From positions 1 to 64,000 of the forward strand of contig NZ_LGKO01000006.1 in the NCBI RefSeq assembly GCF_001306145.1: a stretch of 64,000 nucleotides of DNA, given 5' to 3'. Made by a program: the position numbers and the translations under genes. This document shows, one piece after another, positions 26,047 to 34,407 of the stretch. Under the pieces are notes generated by a model. It was not told the origin of the DNA, searched no databases, and was given only the letters and a program-made list of their open reading frames with translations. Source of the stretch: Thermanaerothrix daxensis. GTDB taxonomy: Bacteria > Chloroflexota > Anaerolineae > Anaerolineales > Anaerolineaceae. Each line of letters opens with the position of its first letter. Position 1 is the stretch's first letter.

Positions 26047-27366
26047 ATGGAACGAACACTTATCGCCCACCTTCCCCAGGCCATCGGTCAAAAGGTCAAA
26101 ATCCAGGGCTTTTTGCACACCCTGCGCGACCAGAAGACGATGCAATTCCTCATCCTGCGCGACCGCAGCGGCATGGTACAGGTGGCTTTCTACAAGAAAG
26201 CCAACCCCGAACTGGCCGAGCAAATCTCCCGCCTGACCAATGAATCCGTGCTGACCATCACCGGTACGGTCGTGGAAAACCCCATTGTCAAACTGGGCGG
26301 CCTGGAAGTGCAGTTGGAAACCCTCACCGTCGAAAGCCTGGCCGAAGCCCCCTTGCCGCTCGACCCTACAGCCGAAGTGCTGCCCTCCCTGGATTACCGC
26401 CTGGACTGGCGCTTCCTGGATATGCGCCGCGCCCCGGTTACGGCCTTCTTCGAGATCCAGACCACGTTAGAGATGGCATTCCGCGAGTACTGGCTGCAAC
26501 ACGGGTTTGTGGAAATTCACTCACCCAAACTGATGGGCTCTGCCAGCGAGAGCGGCGCCGAACTCTTTGAAGTGCAGTACTTTGATACCAAGGCCTACCT
26601 CGCCCAGTCGCCCCAGTTCTACAAGCAGATGGCCATGGCCGCCGGCTTTGAGCGCGTCTTTGAGATCGGGCCGGTTTTCCGCGCCGACCCCTCGTTCACC
26701 TCGCGCCACATGACCGAATTCACCGGCCTGGACATGGAGATGTCTTACATCGAGTCACATGAAGATGTGATGCGCTTTTTGGAGAACATGCTCCATTACG
26801 TCTATCAGCGCGTCGCCGAAAAGCACGCCGCCGCCATCGAAGCCCACTTCGGCGTGCAACTCGAAGTGCCCAGCGTGCCCTTCCCGCGCATCCCCATGGC
26901 AGAGGCCGTTGAAATCCTCAAGCGCGAGGGCTACACCCTGCCCCCGGAAAAGAAGGGTGATATTGACCCCGGTGGCGAGCGTACCCTGGCCCAGTTTGTG
27001 CGGCGGGAGTACAACCACGATTTCTTCTTCCTCACCGATTGGCCCTGGACGGTGCGTCCCTTCTATCACATGCGCCACCCCGACCGCCCCGACCTCACCC
27101 GCTCCTTCGACCTGATCGCCAAAGGCACCGAGATCGTCACCGGCGCCCAGCGCGAACACCGCTACCCCATCTTGCGCGAGCAGGCCATCGAAAAAGGCCT
27201 TTCCCTCGAACCCATCCAGTTCTACCTGGATTTCTTCCGCTATGGCTGTCCGCCCCACGGCGGGTTTGGGCTGGGCCTCTCGCGCCTGATGATGGTCATG
27301 CTCAACCTGCCCAACATCCGCGAAGCGGTCTTCCTCTTCCGCGGGCCTAACCGCCTGCATCCATGA
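26047..27366 (+). CDS. aspS: aspartyl-tRNA synthetase, archaeal type
   Basis: This 439-residue class II synthetase attaches aspartate to tRNA. An N-terminal OB-fold anticodon-binding domain (about 1-105) is followed by the catalytic core with motif 2 FEIGPVFRADPSFTSRHMTEF and motif 3 GFGLGLSRLMMVML. It lacks the large GAD insertion found in bacterial-type AspRS (about 590 residues), and its length and motifs are those of the archaeal/eukaryotic type. Such enzymes are often non-discriminating and can also charge tRNA-Asn for later amidation. ATG 26047 is placed nine bases after GAGGAG. The gene follows meaB in the same direction with a 29-base gap. Confidence 0.9.
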   Translation: MERTLIAHLPQAIGQKVKIQGFLHTLRDQKTMQFLILRDRSGMVQVAFYKKANPELAEQISRLTNESVLTITGTVVENPIVKLGGLEVQLETLTVESLAEAPLPLDPTAEVLPSLDYRLDWRFLDMRRAPVTAFFEIQTTLEMAFREYWLQHGFVEIHSPKLMGSASESGAELFEVQYFDTKAYLAQSPQFYKQMAMAAGFERVFEIGPVFRADPSFTSRHMTEFTGLDMEMSYIESHEDVMRFLENMLHYVYQRVAEKHAAAIEAHFGVQLEVPSVPFPRIPMAEAVEILKREGYTLPPEKKGDIDPGGERTLAQFVRREYNHDFFFLTDWPWTVRPFYHMRHPDRPDLTRSFDLIAKGTEIVTGAQREHRYPILREQAIEKGLSLEPIQFYLDFFRYGCPPHGGFGLGLSRLMMVMLNLPNIREAVFLFRGPNRLHP

Positions 27367-27410
27367 GCGCGGGCCTGTGCACTCGTTAGAATCCGACTCG
27401 GAGGGAATGC

Positions 27411-27953
27411 GTGATTATCGGCAACGGAATTCGTTTACGGGCCATCGAACGCGAGGACTTGCCTCGCTTTGTCACCTGGCTAAACGACCCCGATGTACGC
27501 CAGGGCCTGAGCCTGGTGTACCCCCTCTCGCTGGCCCAGGAGGAGCGCTGGTACGAGCAGATGCTTCAGCGTCCACCCGCCGAGCAGGTGCTGGGTATCG
27601 AGGTGGAAGTGGGGGGCGTCTGGACGCTGATCGGCACCTGCGGCCTGCACAACGTTGATTGGGTCAACCGCCAGGCCGAACTGGGCATCTCCATCGGCGA
27701 AAAGGCGTTCTGGAACCGCGGCTACGGACGTAAAGCCGTCATCCTGCTGCTGCGCTTTGCCTTTCACACCTTGAACCTGAACCGCGTGTACTTGCGCGTT
27801 TACGAGACCAATCCCCGTGCCATTCGCGCCTACGAGCACGCCGGCTTTGTCCACGAAGGGCGCCTGCGCCAGGCCCGCTACCAAAACGGGCGTTACGTGG
27901 ATGAACTGATCATGAGCGTGCTGCGCAGTGAATGGCACGAACCCGAGGAGTAG
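27411..27953 (+). CDS. GNAT-family N-acetyltransferase (RimJ/RimL-like)
   Basis: This 180-residue protein starts with GTG behind a GGAGGG site. The opening LRAIEREDLPRFVTWLNDPDV is the usual N-terminus of the RimJ/RimL and SpeG-like branch. The acetyl-CoA pyrophosphate loop is NRGYGRKAVILLLRFAF, and the C-terminal NPRAIRAYEHAGFVHEGRLRQ is the conserved strand-helix end of the fold. Substrates in this branch include ribosomal protein N-termini, polyamines and antibiotics, and none can be chosen here. It overlaps no neighbour in its own frame and ends 20 bases before prs. Confidence 0.9.
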   Translation: MIIGNGIRLRAIEREDLPRFVTWLNDPDVRQGLSLVYPLSLAQEERWYEQMLQRPPAEQVLGIEVEVGGVWTLIGTCGLHNVDWVNRQAELGISIGEKAFWNRGYGRKAVILLLRFAFHTLNLNRVYLRVYETNPRAIRAYEHAGFVHEGRLRQARYQNGRYVDELIMSVLRSEWHEPEE

Positions 27954-27973
27954 GAGAGGAGGTCGGTAGTCTC

Positions 27974-28963
27974 ATGCCCAACCACACCCGTCATGAACGC
28001 ATGATGTACGGCGGCATCCGTTTGTTCGCCGGAACGGCATGCCCCGAACTCGCCCAGGCCATTGCCCAGTACCTGGGCCTGCCACTGTGCGGGCGCGATG
28101 TGATCACCTTTCCCAATGATAATCTCTTCGTCCGCCTGCATTCCAGCGTGCGTGGGCAAGACTGCTACGTCATCCAGACCACGTCGGCCCCGGTTCACCG
28201 CAACCTGATGGAACTGCTTATCATGATCCAGACCCTGCGCCTGGATTCGGCGGCGCGCATCACCGCGGTCGTGCCCTACCTGTGTTACGCCCGTTCCGAC
28301 AAGAAGGATCAGCCCCGCGTGCCCATCACTGCCCGCCTGGTCGCCGATATGATCGAGGTGGCCGGTGCCGATCGCTACATCACCATGGACCTGCACGCCG
28401 GGCAAATCCAGGGCTTTTTCTCCATCCCCGGCGACGTGCTGACCGCCTTCTACCTGCTCACCGATTACTTCAAGACCCTGCTGCCGCAGATGTACAACCC
28501 GGTGGTGGTCACCGTGGATTTGGGTTTCGCCAAGAAAGCCCGCAACTACGCGCAGGCCCTGCACCTGCCACTTGCCTTCATTGAGAAGCGGCGGGTGGCC
28601 AACGATGCCCGCGCCGAAGCCCTCACCCTCATCGGCGATGTGTACGACCGCGATGTCATCCTGGTGGATGACGAGGTGGATACGGGCGTCTCGGTGGTGC
28701 AGGCGGTGAACCTCGTCAAAGACAACGGCGCACGCAATGTGTATGTCTCCTTCGTGCACCCGGTGCTCTCGCTGGATGCCGCCGACCGCCTGGCCACCCT
28801 GCCGGTGCGTCAGTTCGTCACCACAGATACCATCCCCATCCCGCCCGAAAAGCGCGCCAAATTCGGCGAGCGCCTCAAAATCCTGACCATCGCCCCCTTG
28901 CTGGGCGAGGTCATCCGCCGCACCAACGAGGGGCGCAGCGTCGGCGAACTCTTCAACGAGTAA
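27974..28963 (+). CDS. prs: ribose-phosphate pyrophosphokinase
   Basis: This 329-residue enzyme makes PRPP from ribose 5-phosphate and ATP for nucleotide, His and Trp synthesis. It shows the N-terminal FAGTACPELAQAIA, the loop VVPYLCYARSDKKDQPR (canonical PYFGYARQDRK), the flexible-loop and catalytic region FIEKRRVANDARAEA, and the PRPP-binding motif VILVDDEVDTGVSV. That last motif differs slightly from the consensus DD-(M/L)-(I/V)-DT-(A/G)-G-T, which suggests a divergent branch. I choose ATG 27974, which follows GAGGAGG; the open frame extends upstream into the previous gene. It lies directly before mutM in a run of housekeeping genes. Confidence 0.9.
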   Translation: MPNHTRHERMMYGGIRLFAGTACPELAQAIAQYLGLPLCGRDVITFPNDNLFVRLHSSVRGQDCYVIQTTSAPVHRNLMELLIMIQTLRLDSAARITAVVPYLCYARSDKKDQPRVPITARLVADMIEVAGADRYITMDLHAGQIQGFFSIPGDVLTAFYLLTDYFKTLLPQMYNPVVVTVDLGFAKKARNYAQALHLPLAFIEKRRVANDARAEALTLIGDVYDRDVILVDDEVDTGVSVVQAVNLVKDNGARNVYVSFVHPVLSLDAADRLATLPVRQFVTTDTIPIPPEKRAKFGERLKILTIAPLLGEVIRRTNEGRSVGELFNE

Positions 28964-28974
28964 GGGGAGCCCCC

Positions 28975-29808
28975 ATGCCGGAACTGCCCGAGGTTGAAAC
29001 CATTGCCCGCTGGCTGCGCGAAGGCAGTCCGGAGGGCCCGGCGCTCCTCGGGCGCACCTTCCAGGCTGTGGAGGTGCTCTGGCCGCGCACCCTCGCCGCC
29101 CCCGATCCCGCCACCTTCATCGCCCGCCTGCCGGGTCGGCGCGTCACCGCCATTGGGCGGCGCGGCAAATTCCTGCGCATCTGGCTCGACGATGGGGCCG
29201 TGCTCCTGCTGCACCTGCGCATGAGCGGGGATCTGCGCTGGCAGCCCCCGCCGGCCGCCGCCCCCCATCCCCACGACCGCCTGGTCTTCCACTTTGCGGA
29301 TGGGTGGCGCCTGGGCTTCAACGACCCTCGCAAGTTCGGGCGGGTGTGGCTGGTCAACGATGAACAAACCGTCCTCGGCGATCTGGGCCCGGAACCTCTG
29401 GACCCCGCATTCAGCGCCGAGGATTTTTATGCCCGCTTGCGGCGCTCCCGCACCCGCCTCAAAGCCCTCCTGCTGGATCAACGCTTCCTGGCCGGGCTGG
29501 GCAACATCTACGCCGATGAAGCCCTCTTCCAGGCCGGACTGCATCCCCTGCGCCCGGCGCACACCCTCACCCCGCCGGAGGCGGAGCGCCTTTTTCACGC
29601 CATCCGCCAGGTCCTCCAGGCGGGCATTGCCCACCACGGCGCCAGCATTGACTGGGTGTACCGCGGGGGCGATTTTCAGAATCATTTCGCCGTGTACCGG
29701 CGCGCCGGTCAGCCCTGCCGGCGCTGCGGTACCCCCATTCAGCGTCTGGTCATCGGGCAACGCGGCAGCCACTTTTGCCCCCATTGTCAGCCCCCTCCCG
29801 AGGGGTAA
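28975..29808 (+). CDS. mutM: formamidopyrimidine-DNA glycosylase
   Basis: This 277-residue base-excision repair enzyme removes oxidised purines such as 8-oxoguanine. It starts with MPELPEVETIA, whose second-position Pro becomes the catalytic amine after Met removal and whose Glu3 is also catalytic. The helix-two-turn-helix segment is QRFLAGLGNIYADEALFQAGLHP. The C-terminal zinc finger is present with four cysteines (CRRCGTP and CPHCQ), which separates Fpg from zincless relatives. It follows prs by 11 bases and probably shares its transcript. Confidence 0.95.
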   Translation: MPELPEVETIARWLREGSPEGPALLGRTFQAVEVLWPRTLAAPDPATFIARLPGRRVTAIGRRGKFLRIWLDDGAVLLLHLRMSGDLRWQPPPAAAPHPHDRLVFHFADGWRLGFNDPRKFGRVWLVNDEQTVLGDLGPEPLDPAFSAEDFYARLRRSRTRLKALLLDQRFLAGLGNIYADEALFQAGLHPLRPAHTLTPPEAERLFHAIRQVLQAGIAHHGASIDWVYRGGDFQNHFAVYRRAGQPCRRCGTPIQRLVIGQRGSHFCPHCQPPPEG

Positions 29809-29838
29809 TCGGCAACCCCATTTTTCGAGGTAGGTCAG

Positions 29839-30507
29839 ATGCAACAGGTCTTACTCCATATTCTGGTCGGTGTGTTCGGTTTTTTGTTGGGCGCACTGGT
29901 GGTCTGGTTTTGGAGCGAACGCGAACGCCGCGCTTCCCCCACCGCAGATGCCACTGAAGAGGCCGTGCCCGAGTCGGGATCTGAGTCCTCCTCGGCCACC
30001 TCACCCTTGCGCCAGTCGCCCTTCAGCGAGGCCTCCCACGTCTTTGTCGCCCGGCTGTGGCGCGATCGCAGCAGTGGTCAGTTGCTGGTGGAGGTAGATG
30101 GCATGCTTCATGCAACGCCAGATACGTTGACCGATGAGCAGCGCCAGCGCCTTAGCACCGCCGCCGAAGGGTGGACGTTGTGGCTGGGTCTGCACCCTCC
30201 CGCGCCCGCCAGCCCCACTCCTGCACCGCCCCCGCCCAGCGTCTTCACCGCCCCCATCGAGAGCCTGCTTACCCCACCCGAGTCACCCGCCCGCATGGGT
30301 AGTAGCATTGTGGAGCAGATCGATGCCATCCTGCAAGACTTACTGGTGGACTCCCCCTACGCCAACCACCGCATTCGCCTGGTTGAAGAACCCCACCACG
30401 GCGTGGTGGTGTGGGTGGGCCTGGAACGCTACGGGAGCATCGAAGAGGTGCCCGACGAGGGCATTCGCTCCATCATCCAGGAAGCCGTGCGCCGCTGGGA
30501 GGGTTGA
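29839..30507 (+). CDS. membrane-anchored protein of unknown function
   Basis: I do not recognise a family. The 222-residue product has one N-terminal membrane helix (about residues 6-26) followed by a charged segment (WSERERR), so the bulk is probably cytoplasmic. A Glu/Ser/Pro-rich stretch (30-60) and a Pro-rich stretch (about 117-135) separate two small folded parts: one near 62-115 (SHVFVARLWRDRSSGQLLVEVDG) and a C-terminal one from about 150 (SIVEQIDAILQDLL) ending in EAVRRWEG. The gene follows mutM by 30 bases with a GAGGT ribosome binding site. Confidence 0.65.
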   Translation: MQQVLLHILVGVFGFLLGALVVWFWSERERRASPTADATEEAVPESGSESSSATSPLRQSPFSEASHVFVARLWRDRSSGQLLVEVDGMLHATPDTLTDEQRQRLSTAAEGWTLWLGLHPPAPASPTPAPPPPSVFTAPIESLLTPPESPARMGSSIVEQIDAILQDLLVDSPYANHRIRLVEEPHHGVVVWVGLERYGSIEEVPDEGIRSIIQEAVRRWEG

Positions 30508-30588
30508 TCGCCTGCTTTCTTCACCCGCCCGGCGCCAGGACCACCCCCGCGCGGGGCTGCTCAAACTCGCTCCTGGAGGTGTGTTACC

Positions 30589-33500
30589 ATGGCCAAATAC
30601 TACCTTCTGGCGCTGGGGCTGAGCCTCACCGCTCTGCTCGTGGGGCTGCACACATCGGCTTTGGCCAGCCCGCCCCCGCCTCAACCCCAAACCACCCCCG
30701 TCGAATCCACCCTGGAAGCCGCCCTGCAGGAAAAGATCACCCAGCACGAATTGGAAGTGCTGGCCTTCACACTTTACCGGGTCAAGATCGAGCGCGTAGT
30801 AGAAGCGCCGGATGGCAGCCTGGCCGTGCTTTGGCTGGCGCTGGTGGACCCGACCACCGGAGAGGAGGTGCCGGCAGAGCCGGGGCTGGCAGTGGCCCGC
30901 CGCGCCGCTTTCCAGGGCCTGAGCAGCGACTGGCAGGTCACCCTGCAGGCCGATGCCGACTGGGCCCAAACGCTGGCCGAGGTTCCCGATGACCTGCTCG
31001 ACCCGGAGGTGCGCGCCCGCTATGCCGCCCCCAGCGCCGATCAACTGCAAGCCCTGGCAACCGTCTACCGGGGCTACAAACTGCCCTGGGCCGGCGGGCT
31101 GAAAAAGCGCCTCAGCGGCTCCATCGGCCATTTCCTCTGGTACAACTCATGTTCCATTGATTACTGCCGCTACGCGTATGATTTTGCCGACGGCACCATG
31201 TTCCCCATCCTGGCCGCGCGCGGCGGGACGGTGTACATGGCCAAATGGGACTGCCCCAACGGCTCGGAAACCTGCAGCAACTACATCGTCCTGAAAGACG
31301 TTACCACCGCCCCCACCACCTACCAGCTCTACCTGCATCTGGCCTACGACAGCATCCCCGCCAACCTGCGTCAGGTCGGCGCGGTGGTGCGCCAGGGGCA
31401 GTACATCGGCAATGCCGATGACACCGGCTACAGCACCGGCCACCACCTCCATTTTCACGTCCACACCAACCCGACCTGGTACTGGGGGTCCTCGGTGGAT
31501 ATCCGCTTTGACGATGTCAGCATCAATGACGGCACCCCGCGCAATTGCTACGAAGCCAGCCGCTGGCCAGCCTACGGCACCCAATGCCAGGATGAGTACG
31601 TCTCGGGCAACTACGGCGCCTTTCCCCCCACCGGCAACCTGGTTCTACCCGCCGCGGGGGAGGTGATCACCAACGGGCGCGTGCTCATCCAGGGCACCGC
31701 CAGCGATGATATTGCCGTCACCCGCATCCAGCCCATCGTGCGCGGGCTGGATGGGCAGTGGCGCGAAATCGGCACGGCCTTCACCACCAGCCCCTTCGTG
31801 GGCGAGATTGATCTGTGCACGCTGGGTCTGCCCAACGGCCCGGTGGATGTGGCCTTCTACGCCTGGGATTACGAGGGCAATCGCTCCCCCGATCCCCTCG
31901 GCGTGCGTACCGTGCTCAACCGCTCCAACTGCGCCCCGCCCCCACCGGCCTGCTCCATCACCAGCAGCCAGGTGGCGCTTTTCAGCCAGCCCAACTACCA
32001 GGGCACCTGCGTTGTGCTGGGAGTGGGCAATTACAGCAATGCCGGCAGTTTCGGCAGTGTGGGCGATAACGCCGCCGCCTCCATCCTGGTGGGCAGTAAT
32101 GTGCGCGCCCTGCTCTACGACCTGCCCAACTACGAGGGACGCACCGAAGCCCTGGAGGCTAACGACCCCGACCTGGGCGATAATCCCCTCGGCAGTGGGC
32201 GCCTTTCTTCCCTAAAAGTGCAGGCGCGCAGCACCGTTCCCACTTCGCCCAGCCTGATCACCCCCGCTTACGCCGCCGATCTCGACCAGCCCGACACGCT
32301 CTTCTTCACCTTCCGCACTGAGGGCGCCACCCGCTACCGCGTGGACGTGCGTCGCCACAGCGATGACCAGGCCGTATGGACGGCCGATAACCTGGCCGCC
32401 CCCGCCGCCGTCCTGGGTACCCTGCCTGCCGCCAGCCCAGCCACCAAGTACGTTTGGCGCGTCACCGCCTCCAACTCCGCCAGCACTCAGGCAGCGGAGC
32501 AATCCTTTGAGGTCTTTCCGCCCTACCTGAGCGGCGGTGACCTCCTCACCCTGCCCTATCAAACCACCTTCAACGCAGATAACGGGAGTTGGCTGGCCAG
32601 CGGGGTCTGGCAGTGGCGCACCCCGCCCCTGAGCGGTGCCAGCCCGGCCTGGGTAGCCGGCGGTAATGGAAAGGGCGACCTGACCTCCCCACCCATCACC
32701 CTCCCCGCCGACAGAACCTACTACCTGCGCTTCCGCTACTACGCCGATGCTGAAACCTCCACCCCCTATTGGGATCAACGCTGGCTGCAAATAGCCGGGA
32801 ACGATGGCCTATTCCGCAATGTTTACGCGTTTTACGAGGACCCTCCTCGCACCTGGCTGGAGAGCCCTGCCATCTCCCTGGCCTCGTACGCCGGCCAGAC
32901 CATCCGCATTCGCTTCCACCACAACTCCCTGGATGCGTACTACAACAGCAGCCTCGGCTGGGTGATTGACGATCTGCGCATCACCGCCGACGCGCCCCCG
33001 GCCTGCGCCGAAAGCACCCCCAACGACACACTGAGCACTGCTACGCCGATAAACCCGGGGCAAAGCGTGGCCGGCGTGATCTGCCCGGCCGGGGATGTGG
33101 ACATCTACCGCTTCGGCGGGCAGGCCGGTCAGCGCCTTGCCATCCGTCTGGATGCCCAACGCGATGGTTCGCCCCTGGATGCCGTGCTCACCCTTTACGA
33201 TGCCCAGGGCAACCGCCTGGCCGAGAGCGATGACCTGGTGGAGGGCCAAATGAACGACCCGGTCATCGGGATCACCCTGCCGGCCACGGGCACTTACTAC
33301 CTGAAGGTGCGCGCCTGGGGTCACCCCGGCACGGGCGACCCCGGCCTGACTTACACCCTGCAAACACAGGTGGATGCTGCACCCCCCGGCCTGACCCTCA
33401 CCCGCCCGACCGGCATCTGGCTGACCAATGGCGCCCCAACCGTGCAGGCCGAGGCCAGCGACACGGGCAGCGGCGTGGCCCTGGTCAACATCTACTGGCG

Positions 33501-34380
33501 GCCCAATGCCCGCAGTCCCTGGCAACGCCTGGCGCAGGACTGGAACGACAGCGACGGTTGGACCTGGACCACCAACCCCACCACCCTGGTAGAGGGCGAC
33601 CTGTACGTAGAGGCGGTGGATTTTGCCGGCAACCGCAGCGGCGACCTGCGCCTGGGCCTGCGGGTGGATACAACACCCCCCAGCGTCACCCTGGAAGCGC
33701 TGCCGGCTCTCAACCGCAGCACGGCGGTCCGTCTGACCTGGACGGCCCAGGATGGGGAAAGCGGTGTGGCCGGCCTGAGCCTGCAGGCCAGGGGCGCCGA
33801 CGGCAACTGGCAAACCCTCAGCGGTTCACCGAGCGTGCCCCAGGGCAGCGCCTGGTACCTGGGCGCGTTTGGGCAAACGCTGGCCTTCCGCGCCCAGGCA
33901 CAAGACTGGGCCGGCAACCTCAGCCCATGGTCCGCCGAGCGCACCACCCAGATCGAAGCCGCCTGCCAGCCCGATCCGTATGAAGGCGGCGATGACACCC
34001 CGGCGGGTGCCATCCGCCTGGCCATGGACGAGCGCCAGGAGCACACCCTGTGCCGCGCCGGCAGCGGGCTGGGGGATGAGGACTGGCTGATCCTCGAAGC
34101 CGCCGACACGCACCCTCTGCTTGTGACACTGACCAGCCTGGGCGGGGGCGCGGCCTTGCGTGCCGAGATCTACGCCACCGCCGCGGGCGGCACCCCCCTG
34201 GCCACCTTTGCCGCCCCGGATTTAGGGAAATCCCTCTTCTTCGTCTGGACGCCCCCCCAGCCCGGCGCTTACTACCTGCGCCTGACCCCGCTGGTGGCGG
34301 GCTTGGCCGGCAGTGAGGCGCGTTACAGTGTGCAATACAGCTGCGCCCATCAGTTATACTTACCCTGGATCAGTCGCTAA
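30589..34380 (+). CDS. secreted M23-like mosaic protein with beta/gamma-crystallin and PPC domains
   Basis: This 1263-residue protein has a signal peptide (hydrophobic run at about 5-24, ending ALA). At about 177-323 is a LytM/M23-type domain: IGHFLW, YAYDFADG, the strand YLHLAYDS, GQYIGNADDTGYSTG and the zinc-binding HHLHFHVH. The His expected four residues before the Asp is absent; the His of IGHFLW may take its place, as in some distant M23 members. At about 455-547 lies a beta/gamma-crystallin-like domain (ALFSQPNYQG, GDNAAAS, LLYDLPNYEGR). Then come a jelly-roll region (664-803, ending WVIDDLRIT), a pre-peptidase C-terminal domain (805-927), two Ig-like units and a second PPC domain (1124-1255). 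The C-terminus is QLYLPWISR. It probably acts on or binds cell-wall or matrix material outside the cell. Confidence 0.82.
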   Translation: MAKYYLLALGLSLTALLVGLHTSALASPPPPQPQTTPVESTLEAALQEKITQHELEVLAFTLYRVKIERVVEAPDGSLAVLWLALVDPTTGEEVPAEPGLAVARRAAFQGLSSDWQVTLQADADWAQTLAEVPDDLLDPEVRARYAAPSADQLQALATVYRGYKLPWAGGLKKRLSGSIGHFLWYNSCSIDYCRYAYDFADGTMFPILAARGGTVYMAKWDCPNGSETCSNYIVLKDVTTAPTTYQLYLHLAYDSIPANLRQVGAVVRQGQYIGNADDTGYSTGHHLHFHVHTNPTWYWGSSVDIRFDDVSINDGTPRNCYEASRWPAYGTQCQDEYVSGNYGAFPPTGNLVLPAAGEVITNGRVLIQGTASDDIAVTRIQPIVRGLDGQWREIGTAFTTSPFVGEIDLCTLGLPNGPVDVAFYAWDYEGNRSPDPLGVRTVLNRSNCAPPPPACSITSSQVALFSQPNYQGTCVVLGVGNYSNAGSFGSVGDNAAASILVGSNVRALLYDLPNYEGRTEALEANDPDLGDNPLGSGRLSSLKVQARSTVPTSPSLITPAYAADLDQPDTLFFTFRTEGATRYRVDVRRHSDDQAVWTADNLAAPAAVLGTLPAASPATKYVWRVTASNSASTQAAEQSFEVFPPYLSGGDLLTLPYQTTFNADNGSWLASGVWQWRTPPLSGASPAWVAGGNGKGDLTSPPITLPADRTYYLRFRYYADAETSTPYWDQRWLQIAGNDGLFRNVYAFYEDPPRTWLESPAISLASYAGQTIRIRFHHNSLDAYYNSSLGWVIDDLRITADAPPACAESTPNDTLSTATPINPGQSVAGVICPAGDVDIYRFGGQAGQRLAIRLDAQRDGSPLDAVLTLYDAQGNRLAESDDLVEGQMNDPVIGITLPATGTYYLKVRAWGHPGTGDPGLTYTLQTQVDAAPPGLTLTRPTGIWLTNGAPTVQAEASDTGSGVALVNIYWRPNARSPWQRLAQDWNDSDGWTWTTNPTTLVEGDLYVEAVDFAGNRSGDLRLGLRVDTTPPSVTLEALPALNRSTAVRLTWTAQDGESGVAGLSLQARGADGNWQTLSGSPSVPQGSAWYLGAFGQTLAFRAQAQDWAGNLSPWSAERTTQIEAACQPDPYEGGDDTPAGAIRLAMDERQEHTLCRAGSGLGDEDWLILEAADTHPLLVTLTSLGGGAALRAEIYATAAGGTPLATFAAPDLGKSLFFVWTPPQPGAYYLRLTPLVAGLAGSEARYSVQYSCAHQLYLPWISR

Positions 34381-34407
34381 CCCAATCTCGCCCTTGGAGA
34401 TTTTCCC

